Shown here in pieces: positions 1-5,599 of a stretch of DNA of 6,867 nt. Below the pieces are notes generated by a model. It ran no database searches, was not told the DNA's origin, and saw only the letters and a program-made list of their open reading frames with translations. Both the position numbers and the translations under genes were made by a program. The stretch is from Acidaminococcaceae bacterium (GTDB taxonomy: Bacteria > Bacillota > Negativicutes > Acidaminococcales > Acidaminococcaceae). Each line of letters begins with the position of its first letter. The first letter of the stretch is position 1. The stretch lies in the NCBI GenBank assembly GCA_017443165.1, contig JAFSOW010000072.1:1-6867 (forward strand), written 5' to 3'.

Positions 1-1413
1 CCCTTCCCGGTACAGACGTCCCGCTTTTTCCGGTATTTCTGTCAGGGACAGGAGACGGCCGGTGATGTCGCAGTAATCCTGTATGGTGGTTTCCGCCGGG
101 ATGGCCTCGATTTCCTGCCACAGCTGCCGCAGTCCTTCGCAGCCTGTTTTCTCCAGTATATCCGCCAGGAATTTTCTGTAATCTGTATAATAGTTAGTTC
201 CGGCAAGCTGTATCACTGTTTCCGTAGACAGTTCCAGAACGATTTTCTGCAGGGGCTGGGTCAGAAATGCAATCCAGCTTTCGGCTTTTTCCCTTCCGTG
301 CAGGGAGACGGTTTCCAAAATGGCCGAAACAAAACGAAAAACAGGGCTCGCCGCCAGGGCTGCACTGTCTTCTGCCTGTACCGGGATTCCGTATTCATCA
401 CATAAATCCCGTATCCCGCTGTATTCCTCCATGCGACGGACTACCACGGCAATTTCGGAAGGTTTTAGTGTTTTGCCGCGGAGCTGCTGCTTGATTTCTC
501 GCAACACCGCCCGCATTTCTTCATTTTCGTCGGACAGCTGCCAGATTTCGATGCCCTGATCCGCAGGGACCGGCTGCATTTCCGGACTCCGCAGGTTCCG
601 GACGATATGACGCAGCGAAGCAGCCCGCGCGGAAACCGGGACCGCAGGCAGCCGCTCCGGTGTGGCATATCGCATCAGGTCACCGTAGGTAAACTCCGCC
701 GCCCCGTACAGTTCCGGCCGGCCGGGTTCATAGGGCAGCGCGACCCATAGGTCACAGATCTGGCTGAGCAGCCGGATAATCACCAGCTGCAGTGCGTCAA
801 ACCGGTAAAAGCCAGTAAAATAAAGGGCTTTCCATGTTACAGCGCCACCGGCCTTCCGCAATGCGGCCAGTTCTTCTGCCGCCACCCGGTAAAGCCCTGA
901 CATATCATATATATTGTTCTGAATAAGGTAAAGCAGATATTCCCTGTAAATTACCGCGATTTCCCGGTCTTTCTGCCGGTACACAGGGGAACGGCCGTCC
1001 CAGTGGGCGAATGCGGTTTCAATTTCTTCCGCCGTTGCACCGCAGCTGCCGATCTGTTCCATTAAAGAAACCAGGGAACGGACAAAGCCCTTTTTGCCGG
1101 ACATTCTGCCAAAATACGGCAGCCTGCCTTCCTCCTGCAACCGGTCCAGTATATCCTGCAGAATCAGTTCCTGGGCCTTCCGGCTGATTTTCCGTACGAC
1201 GAGCCTCTCATGCAGCTGCGCGCTGCACTGCTCCGCGACCGCGTTGGCCAGGGCGTCGAAAGTTACGGCCCGGATGCCCTGCATACGGGCTTTCTCTACC
1301 AGCGCTTCCGAGGAAGCAACCAGCACCGTTTCTTCTAATTTTTCCTGCAGCGCCTTCTGATAAAAAAAATCTGTAACGGTGCTGCCTGAGGGCACACAGA
1401 GTAAATGTAACAT
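1..1413 (-). CDS. addB: AddB-type helicase-nuclease subunit, N-terminal part (partial)
   Basis: One uninterrupted frame of 471 codons reads off the left edge, so the C-terminus is missing. AddB partners AddA in the cytoplasmic complex that unwinds and resects double-strand-break ends for RecA-dependent repair. The visible part matches the inactivated helicase half of AddB. A Rossmann-like start (residues 3-35) is followed by a TFDAL segment (51-55), a helical region (75-185), an LYFTGFYRFDALQL block (197-210; compare the 'GF..F...' motif of the family), and PSEIAVVVRR...YGIPVQAED (318-349), the typical UvrD-type C-terminal motor signature. The P-loop position reads VPSGSTVT and lacks GK[ST]. 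The PD-(D/E)XK nuclease domain and any Fe-S cysteines would lie outside the window. The start is fixed by an in-frame stop at 1432-1434 and a GGCAGGTGG ribosome site (1417-1425). It lies 96 bases after the AsmA-like gene with no terminator seen between, so co-transcription is likely. The family call rests on motif reading only. Confidence 0.82.
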   Translation of the reverse strand, partial: MLHLLCVPSGSTVTDFFYQKALQEKLEETVLVASSEALVEKARMQGIRAVTFDALANAVAEQCSAQLHERLVVRKISRKAQELILQDILDRLQEEGRLPYFGRMSGKKGFVRSLVSLMEQIGSCGATAEEIETAFAHWDGRSPVYRQKDREIAVIYREYLLYLIQNNIYDMSGLYRVAAEELAALRKAGGAVTWKALYFTGFYRFDALQLVIIRLLSQICDLWVALPYEPGRPELYGAAEFTYGDLMRYATPERLPAVPVSARAASLRHIVRNLRSPEMQPVPADQGIEIWQLSDENEEMRAVLREIKQQLRGKTLKPSEIAVVVRRMEEYSGIRDLCDEYGIPVQAEDSAALAASPVFRFVSAILETVSLHGREKAESWIAFLTQPLQKIVLELSTETVIQLAGTNYYTDYRKFLADILEKTGCEGLRQLWQEIEAIPAETTIQDYCDITGRLLSLTEIPEKAGRLYREG

Positions 1414-1461
1414 GTTCCACCTGCCGGTAACTCAGGATTTTCCTTTTCACTGTCTGTTTCT

Positions 1462-1557
1462 TTAGCTGTCGGTTTTCTCAGCTTGCTGTTTTCTTGCCTT
1501 TCGGTTTGCTTAGCGTGCGGTTTTCTCAGCTTTCGGCTTTCCTTTTTTATTTTTTGG
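1462..1557 (-). repeat. Imperfect 48-bp tandem duplication spanning the asmA-like stop codon
   Basis: Two adjacent 48-base units, 1510-1557 and 1462-1509, match at 33 of 48 positions by eye, including a perfect 15-base core (AAGCTGAGAAAACCG on the minus strand, at 1518-1532 and 1470-1484) and a shared GCTAA end. The period is 16 codons. The first unit encodes the final residues PKNKKGKPKAEKTAR plus the stop of the AsmA-like protein. Read in the same frame, the second unit gives a similar basic stretch ending QAEKTDS and a stop, but it lies downstream of the first stop. It looks like slippage in a Lys-rich tail. Confidence 0.7.
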
Positions 1558-3036
1558 TTTATCCTGCTTATCATCCGGGTTATAATGCTGTTCTTCCGGT
1601 TTAACATTACCTTCTTCCCGGATCGTAATATTTTCGCCGGTATCCTGGTCCGTCAAAATGATCTTTCCAAGATGCAGTTTATTGTTTACGATGCTGAACG
1701 CGTCCGTGCTGACCCTGCCGAAGGGTGTGTCGATGACTGCGTTATAAATGTGAAGTTCCCTGAAACGGTTGGTAAAACGGCCCTCCAGGCTGTTAAAAGG
1801 CAGGAAACTGTAACGCCCTTTCCCGGATTTAAAGTCACCGTACGCCAGTATATTTCTGGGATTCCCGTTGCACATCAGCATCAGGTTCAGGTCGACCAGA
1901 CAGGAAAAGCGCATATCGTTCAACGCACGCATGCTTTGCAGCTTGGTTCCCTCGCCGTAAATATGGTATACGCGGGTATCGATATGGTAATCGCCCCGGG
2001 CCCTCAGGTTTCCGCCGAAGACCTTCGCGTTCACATCGGTAAAACGGAACAGGCCGTTGGCATAATTCACATCGCCGATTACATCCGTAAAATTCAGCGC
2101 CGGAATATGCAGCTCCTTCATTTTGGCAGTGCCCCGGCCCTTTGGTCCGGTAACAGGGCCTTCCATTCTGGCCGCTACCGTCATAAAATCATGGACATTC
2201 ATGCCAAAACCCAGAGAGGAAGGATCCACATCCCGAAACGAAACATCCAGTTCCAGCTCAGGATCAGCCTTTTTAAAATTAATATCACCGTAGACAGACA
2301 GGCCGCCTCCCCGCATAGTTCCCCCGAACCTGCCGGTAGACAGGTCGATATGGGACATTCCGGAGTTGTTCAGAGCCAGCTTCATATTTACATTGTTCAA
2401 AATGTAATGACGTTTTCTGTAACGGGCTTCCAGCCGGCAATCCTCTAACACGATCTCTGATCGCAGTCTCTTGCCTTCAGGATTAAAATTGATGCCGTCG
2501 TCATCATAAAATTCAGTATATGTTTCCTGCTCTGGTTCTTCTGTTTCCGGTTTTATTTCCGGCTTTTTTTCTGCGGTTGTTTCTGTTTTTTCATTAGACA
2601 GCGGAAATGCCTGCTGTTTCTGATCCAGGAAATCAACCTGCATATTCTCATCAAAGCGCACAGAGATAACGGCGTTTTTCAGGGTAAGCTGCTGGATCGT
2701 AGTGGATTTCACATGGCGTGTTACAATATCCCAGGGGCGTACGTGGAAGCTTCCCTCCGGTACCTGCAGGACCAAATCTCCGTCCGGTTCTTTCCAGACC
2801 AGGTTTTCAAAGCTCACGTCACCGCCAATATGGCCCATAATCGATTCAACCGTGATGGTTCCCCGCAGCATGGTCTGCTTTTCCATTTCATAATTGAAAA
2901 TTTTAGCTGCGGCACGGCTGGCAAGATGTGCCAGGAGAACGAAGCTGATCATCCCCACCAGGCAGATACCGACCAGGATTCCGATTCCCCGTTTTACATT
3001 TTTTGACAATAACATATCCGGCAATTTGATATTCAT
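1510..3036 (-). CDS. AsmA/TamB-like inner-membrane-anchored periplasmic protein
   Basis: A 508-residue protein with a short basic N-terminus, one hydrophobic membrane segment (about 17-38) and a long beta-rich body predicted to lie outside the cytoplasm. The body shows features usual in AsmA/TamB-type proteins: an early segment with VESIMGHIGGDVSFENLVW (63-81), then recurring beta motifs of the form FGG.....G...I, seen as RFGGTMRGGGLSVYGDI (236-252) and VFGGNLRARGDYHI (339-352), and a late FTDVNAKVFGG / FGRVSTDAFSIVNNKLHLG region. Members of this superfamily form hydrophobic grooves linked to lipid transport or outer-membrane biogenesis; that role here is inference. It is much shorter than TamB and near the size of AsmA. 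An acidic/Lys low-complexity linker (148-176) splits the body, and the last 20 or so residues are Lys-rich. The start has GAGGGG six bases upstream. It follows rarA by 80 bases and precedes addB by 96. Alternatively it is a Negativicute-specific membrane protein with only a general beta-groove fold. Confidence 0.66.
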   Translation of the reverse strand: MNIKLPDMLLSKNVKRGIGILVGICLVGMISFVLLAHLASRAAAKIFNYEMEKQTMLRGTITVESIMGHIGGDVSFENLVWKEPDGDLVLQVPEGSFHVRPWDIVTRHVKSTTIQQLTLKNAVISVRFDENMQVDFLDQKQQAFPLSNEKTETTAEKKPEIKPETEEPEQETYTEFYDDDGINFNPEGKRLRSEIVLEDCRLEARYRKRHYILNNVNMKLALNNSGMSHIDLSTGRFGGTMRGGGLSVYGDINFKKADPELELDVSFRDVDPSSLGFGMNVHDFMTVAARMEGPVTGPKGRGTAKMKELHIPALNFTDVIGDVNYANGLFRFTDVNAKVFGGNLRARGDYHIDTRVYHIYGEGTKLQSMRALNDMRFSCLVDLNLMLMCNGNPRNILAYGDFKSGKGRYSFLPFNSLEGRFTNRFRELHIYNAVIDTPFGRVSTDAFSIVNNKLHLGKIILTDQDTGENITIREEGNVKPEEQHYNPDDKQDKPKNKKGKPKAEKTAR

Positions 3037-3042
3037 ATATTT

Positions 3043-3099
3043 CCCCTCAACCGGTCAGGAAGTTTTGCGGATAGTATCCCTGCTCATCGCAAACCGGTT
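3043..3099 (-). promoter_or_regulatory. Potential structured leader and ribosome site of the asmA-like gene
   Basis: Between rarA and the AsmA-like gene the transcript can form a bent stem. AACCGGT (3099-3093) followed directly by TTGCG (3092-3088) can pair with CGCAA (3069-3065) and ACCGGTT (3055-3049), giving 12 base pairs interrupted by a 9-nt bulge (3056-3064) on the 3' side. A small GGAT-ACT-ATCC hairpin sits in the apical loop. The 3' arm ends directly next to the Shine-Dalgarno GAGGGG (3048-3043). No T-tract follows, so it is not a terminator. No match to a known riboswitch class was recognised; function is unknown. Confidence 0.35.
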
Positions 3100-3116
3100 T
3101 TCAACACGGCGCCGTT

Positions 3117-4442
3117 TCAGATTTTCGCCCCGTGTTTCCGTTTCCATTCTTTGATCTGCCGCAGCCGTTCCTTGTAGCGTGCTTCGAAGCCTTCTTCCGT
3201 AGGCTGGTAGTAAGTCTTACCCAGCAATGAATCCGGCAGGCACTGCATGTTAGTCAATTTATCCTCTGTATCGTGGGCATACTGATAGCCTTTGCCGTAG
3301 TTCAGGTTCTTCATCAGTTTTGTCGGCGCGTTGCGGATCACCAGAGGCACCGGCTCCGCGATCATGTTCAGGGCATCCACCCGTGCTGTGTTATAGGCCA
3401 CTTCCATAGCGTTGGACTTGGGCGCCAGAGACATGTACACCACGGCTTCCGTCAGGTGCACCGTGCATTCCGGCATGCCGATAAAGTGACAGGCCTGATA
3501 GGCCGCCACGGCGATTTCCAGGGCTTTGGGATCCGCCATGCCCACGTCCTCGCTGGCGAACCGGGTCACCCGGCGGGCCACATACAGGGGATCCTCCCCC
3601 GCTTCCAGCATCCGGGCCAGCCAGTACACAGCCGCGTCCGGGTCGGAGTTGCGCATGCTTTTATGCAGCGCGGAGATTAAATTGTAATGCTCTTCCCCGT
3701 TTTTATCGTACAACAGCGACTTTTTGGAAATGCACTGCTCCAGTATCTCTTTGGTTACAATGACTGTTTCTCCCTGCATATCCCCGTTCAGTATTACCAT
3801 CTCCAGGGTGGAAAGGGCTGACCGGGCATCCCCGTTGGCAAAATGGGCGATCAGGTTCAGCAGGTCATCCGAAATTTCGATTTTCTGCCCGCCGAAGCCT
3901 TTGGGACTTTGCAGGGCATGCTTCAACATCTTCAGCAGATCCTCCGCTGACAAAGGCTGCAGCACGAACACACGGCAGCGTGAAAGCAGTGCGCCGTTTA
4001 CCTCAAAGGATGGGTTTTCGGTAGTCGCGCCGATGAGGATGATGCTGCCTTTCTCCACAAAGGGGAGAAAGGCGTCCTGCTGGGCTTTATTGAAACGGTG
4101 GATCTCGTCTACGAACACGATGGTCCGCTGGCCGATCTGCCGGTTCTTTTCCGCTTTTTCCATGACGATACGGATTTCTTTGATACCGCTGGTCACGGCG
4201 GAAAAATTAATGAACACCGAACGGGTCATCCGCGCGATGATCTGGGCCAGCGTCGTCTTTCCCACTCCGGGCGGGCCCCAGAAGATCATGGAGGAGATCC
4301 GGTCCTGCTCGATCATGCGGCGCAACACCCTGCCCCTGCCCAGCAGATGCTCCTGCCCCACGTATTCTTCTATTATTTCCGGCCGCAGACGGGCGGCCAG
4401 GGGCTGGCTCACCAGGTCGTCAAAAATGCCTGCCTGTTCCAT
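3117..4442 (-). CDS. rarA: Replication-associated recombination protein A (RarA/MgsA, AAA+ ATPase)
   Basis: A 441-residue AAA+ ATPase of the RarA/MgsA/WRNIP1 family, which acts at stalled or gapped replication forks and is related to clamp-loader subunits. Visible in order: N-terminal PLAARLRPEIIEEYVGQEHLL (19-34 region, the family's 'R P ... GQ.HL' signature), Walker A GPPGVGKT (56-63), Walker B IVFVDEIH (108-115) followed by the characteristic RFNKAQQD (116-123), sensor-1 GATTENPS (138-145), and an arginine-finger segment LLSRCRVF (152-159). The C-terminal tetramerisation half includes ISALHKSMRNSDPDAA, EDVGMADPKAL and a terminal YYQPTEEGFE motif. The length is normal for the family (E. coli and Bacillus proteins are about 420-450 residues) and all key residues are present. 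The start has GAGG eight bases upstream and a promoter at 4493-4521. It is likely the first gene of a unit continuing into the AsmA-like gene and addB. Confidence 0.97.
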   Translation of the reverse strand: MEQAGIFDDLVSQPLAARLRPEIIEEYVGQEHLLGRGRVLRRMIEQDRISSMIFWGPPGVGKTTLAQIIARMTRSVFINFSAVTSGIKEIRIVMEKAEKNRQIGQRTIVFVDEIHRFNKAQQDAFLPFVEKGSIILIGATTENPSFEVNGALLSRCRVFVLQPLSAEDLLKMLKHALQSPKGFGGQKIEISDDLLNLIAHFANGDARSALSTLEMVILNGDMQGETVIVTKEILEQCISKKSLLYDKNGEEHYNLISALHKSMRNSDPDAAVYWLARMLEAGEDPLYVARRVTRFASEDVGMADPKALEIAVAAYQACHFIGMPECTVHLTEAVVYMSLAPKSNAMEVAYNTARVDALNMIAEPVPLVIRNAPTKLMKNLNYGKGYQYAHDTEDKLTNMQCLPDSLLGKTYYQPTEEGFEARYKERLRQIKEWKRKHGAKI

Positions 4443-4492
4443 TGTCGTCGCCTCATTGTCTTACTTATCATCAAAACAACTGTTCGCATTTG

Positions 4493-4521
4493 ATTGTATC
4501 ATATTCATGAAAAAAAGTAAA
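4493..4521 (-). promoter_or_regulatory. Predicted sigma-A-type promoter of rarA with extended -10
   Basis: On the minus strand TTTACT (4521-4516) and TACAAT (4498-4493) are separated by 17 bases, and the -10 is preceded by TGA, giving an extended -10 (TGATACAAT). The predicted start is near 4486, leaving an approximately 44-nt leader before the rarA ATG. The -35 lies within the T-tract of the metQ terminator. Assignment is by consensus matching only. Confidence 0.6.
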
Positions 4522-4547
4522 GGAAGTGCTGAACGCTCAGCACTTCC
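4510..4547 (-). terminator. Intrinsic terminator of metQ
   Basis: A perfect 11-bp stem with a 4-base loop is formed by GGAAGTGCTGA (4522-4532) and TCAGCACTTCC (4537-4547). On the minus strand it is followed by TTTACTTTTTTT (4521-4510), a good termination tract. It begins 16 bases after the metQ stop codon. There is no T-tract on the other side, so it acts in the metQ direction only. Confidence 0.93.
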
Positions 4548-4562
4548 CTTGGATGTCTGTTA

Positions 4563-5393
4563 TCAGAACGCGGGAACGACCGCGCCTTTGTATTTGTCTT
4601 CAATGAATTTCTTCACTTCGGGGGTCTTCAGGGCCTTGGCAAGCTTCACCAGTTCAGGACGTTTCTCGTCGCCGGTGCGTACCGCGATTACATTGGCATA
4701 CGGGGAATCCTTTTCAATGAACAGGGAATCTTTCACCGGGTTCAGTTTTGCTTCCATGGCGAAGTTGGAGTTAATAACTGCCAGGTCGGTGTCGTCCAGG
4801 GCACGGGGCAGCGTAGCGCTTTCCACTTCAATGATCTTCAGGTTTTTGGGGTTCGCTGCCAGATCGTTAGGCGTTGCGGTGATGCCCTTGCCGTCTTTCA
4901 GTTTCAGCAGGCCCGCTGCTTCCAGAAGCATCAGGCTGCGGCCGCCGTTGGTCGGATCGTTGGGGATCGCCACTTTGGCGCCGTTGGGCAGGGATTTGAT
5001 ATCTTTGAACTTCTTGGAATAGCATCCCATGGGTTCGATATGGACCTTATCCAGCACTGTCAGTTTCAGGTTGCGTTCCTGACAAGTCTTCTCCAGGAAA
5101 GGAACATGCTGGAAGAAGTTGGCGTCCAGTTCCTTATCCGAAAGGGACAGGTTGGGTTTTACATAATCCGTAAACTCGATGACCTGCAGGTCTACGCCTT
5201 CTTTAGCCAGCTGCGGTTTTACAAAATTCAGCAGCTCCGCATGGGGTACCGGAGTCGCCCCGACTTTTACAACGATTTTTTTGCCGCTGTCTTTCGGTGC
5301 GTCCGTCGCAGCCTTTTTGCCGTCGCCGCCGCAACCCAGCATCAGCATGGATGCCATCGCTACAGACAGAATGCCGTAAACAAATTTTTTCAT
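4563..5393 (-). CDS. metQ: MetQ/NlpA-family methionine-binding lipoprotein
   Basis: A 276-residue substrate-binding lipoprotein that delivers D/L-methionine to the MetNI ABC importer. The start at 5393 gives MKKFVYGILSVAMASMLMLGC: two lysines, a hydrophobic core and a lipobox-like MLGC with the acylated cysteine at residue 21. A longer in-frame ATG at 5486 would add 31 residues before this signal peptide, lacks a ribosome site, and lies upstream of the start point expected from the perfect TATAAT box. Family signatures: KVGATPVPHAELL (43-55), YVKPNLSLSDKELDANFFQHVPFL (77-100), PMGCYSKK (121-128), IPNDPTNGGRSLMLLE (143-158) and VINSNFAMEA (206-215). The length is typical. Cysteines 104 and 124 are extra to the lipid cysteine. 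The gene appears monocistronic: promoters upstream, a strong terminator directly downstream, and no metN or metI beside it. Relatives can bind other small ligands, so methionine specificity is the likely rather than proven call. Confidence 0.95.
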   Translation of the reverse strand: MKKFVYGILSVAMASMLMLGCGGDGKKAATDAPKDSGKKIVVKVGATPVPHAELLNFVKPQLAKEGVDLQVIEFTDYVKPNLSLSDKELDANFFQHVPFLEKTCQERNLKLTVLDKVHIEPMGCYSKKFKDIKSLPNGAKVAIPNDPTNGGRSLMLLEAAGLLKLKDGKGITATPNDLAANPKNLKIIEVESATLPRALDDTDLAVINSNFAMEAKLNPVKDSLFIEKDSPYANVIAVRTGDEKRPELVKLAKALKTPEVKKFIEDKYKGAVVPAF

Positions 5394-5401
5394 GTTTCCC
5401 A

Positions 5402-5407
5402 CTCCTT
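5402..5407 (-). promoter_or_regulatory. metQ ribosome binding site that sets the start
   Basis: AAGGAG lies eight bases upstream of the ATG at 5393, which begins the lipoprotein signal peptide. The alternative upstream ATG at 5486 has no comparable site, so the shorter protein is chosen. Confidence 0.9.
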
Positions 5408-5423
5408 CATAAAATAAAACTGT

Positions 5424-5467
5424 CGTATGTGGTTCAGGGAAGCACCGGTTCATACGTCTCCAAGACG
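5424..5467 (-). other. Overlapping hairpins in the metQ leader
   Basis: In the metQ 5' leader, CGTCT-TGG-AGACG (5467-5455) can form a tight 5-bp hairpin. The bases CG at 5456-5455 are shared with a second possible stem, CGTATG (5456-5451) with CATACG (5429-5424), whose 21-nt loop could form a few inner pairs (GGT with ACC). The two stems cannot both form completely. I see no S-box (SAM-I) or T-box sequence signature. Any regulatory role is speculative. Confidence 0.3.
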
Positions 5468-5488
5468 GTTCGTTCAATACTTCCATAA

Positions 5489-5517
5489 ATTATACCCATC
5501 CGATAGGAATATATTAA
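5489..5517 (-). promoter_or_regulatory. Predicted metQ promoter, proximal (perfect -10)
   Basis: TTAATA (5517-5512), 17-base spacer, TATAAT (5494-5489) on the minus strand. The -10 is a perfect consensus and the -35 matches 4 of 6. The expected start is near 5482, giving an approximately 89-nt leader. Confidence 0.65.
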
Positions 5518-5523
5518 ATTCCT
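5505..5523. promoter_or_regulatory. Candidate operator palindrome over the metQ promoters
   Basis: AGGAATATATTAAATTCCT is a 19-base palindrome with 8 of 9 opposite pairs complementary: arms AGGAAT and ATTCCT plus two of three inner pairs. It covers the whole -10 of the distal promoter and the whole -35 of the proximal promoter, where a repressor would be expected. The regulator is not identified; AT-richness makes chance a real alternative. Confidence 0.4.
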
Positions 5524-5539
5524 TTTCATTTTTTGTCAA
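5511..5539 (-). promoter_or_regulatory. Predicted metQ promoter, distal (perfect -35)
   Basis: TTGACA (5539-5534), 17-base spacer, TAATAT (5516-5511) on the minus strand. The -35 is a perfect consensus and the -10 matches 4 of 6. Its -10 overlaps the -35 of the proximal promoter, so both could not be occupied together. The expected start is near 5504. Confidence 0.55.
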
Positions 5540-5599
5540 GTTAGAGAGCTTACGATGCAAAGGTCTGTGTACAAGGACTAGTCAGAACTGATATAGCCG

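Noticed and set aside
1335..1607. 90-codon minus-strand frame overlapping the asmA-like end and the addB start; possible frameshift extension
   Set aside because: Reaching it from the asmA-like frame needs a +1 shift. The only slippery-looking heptamer (A AAA AAT) would give a -1 shift that meets a stop at once. Its right part merely overlaps addB in another frame.
1483..2448. 321-codon open frame on the plus strand
   Set aside because: Antisense to the AsmA-like gene; it begins in the Lys-rich repeat and ends inside the gene, with no ribosome site or family motifs.
3037..3116. Internal promoter or terminator between rarA and the asmA-like gene
   Set aside because: A TTGAAA hexamer is present but the best -10-like sequence is about 20 bases away with only 4 of 6 matches. 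The hairpins lack a T-tract, so neither call is supported.
3724..5022. 432-codon open frame on the plus strand
   Set aside because: It lies antisense to rarA and metQ, which have complete family motifs. It runs across the terminator and promoter between them and has Ser/Arg-rich composition typical of a shadow frame.
5394..5486. Longer metQ start at 5486
   Set aside because: It would place 31 non-signal residues before a perfect lipoprotein signal peptide, has no ribosome site, and lies upstream of the start point expected from the TATAAT promoter.
5394..5599. S-box or T-box riboswitch upstream of metQ
   Set aside because: Neither the conserved SAM-I core nor the T-box GGUGG.ACCGCG sequence is present, and the leader predicted from the promoters is too short for either class.
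5540..5599. Intrinsic terminator after the esterase gene
   Set aside because: Only very short inverted repeats such as ACTAGT were seen, with no stable stem followed by a T-run.
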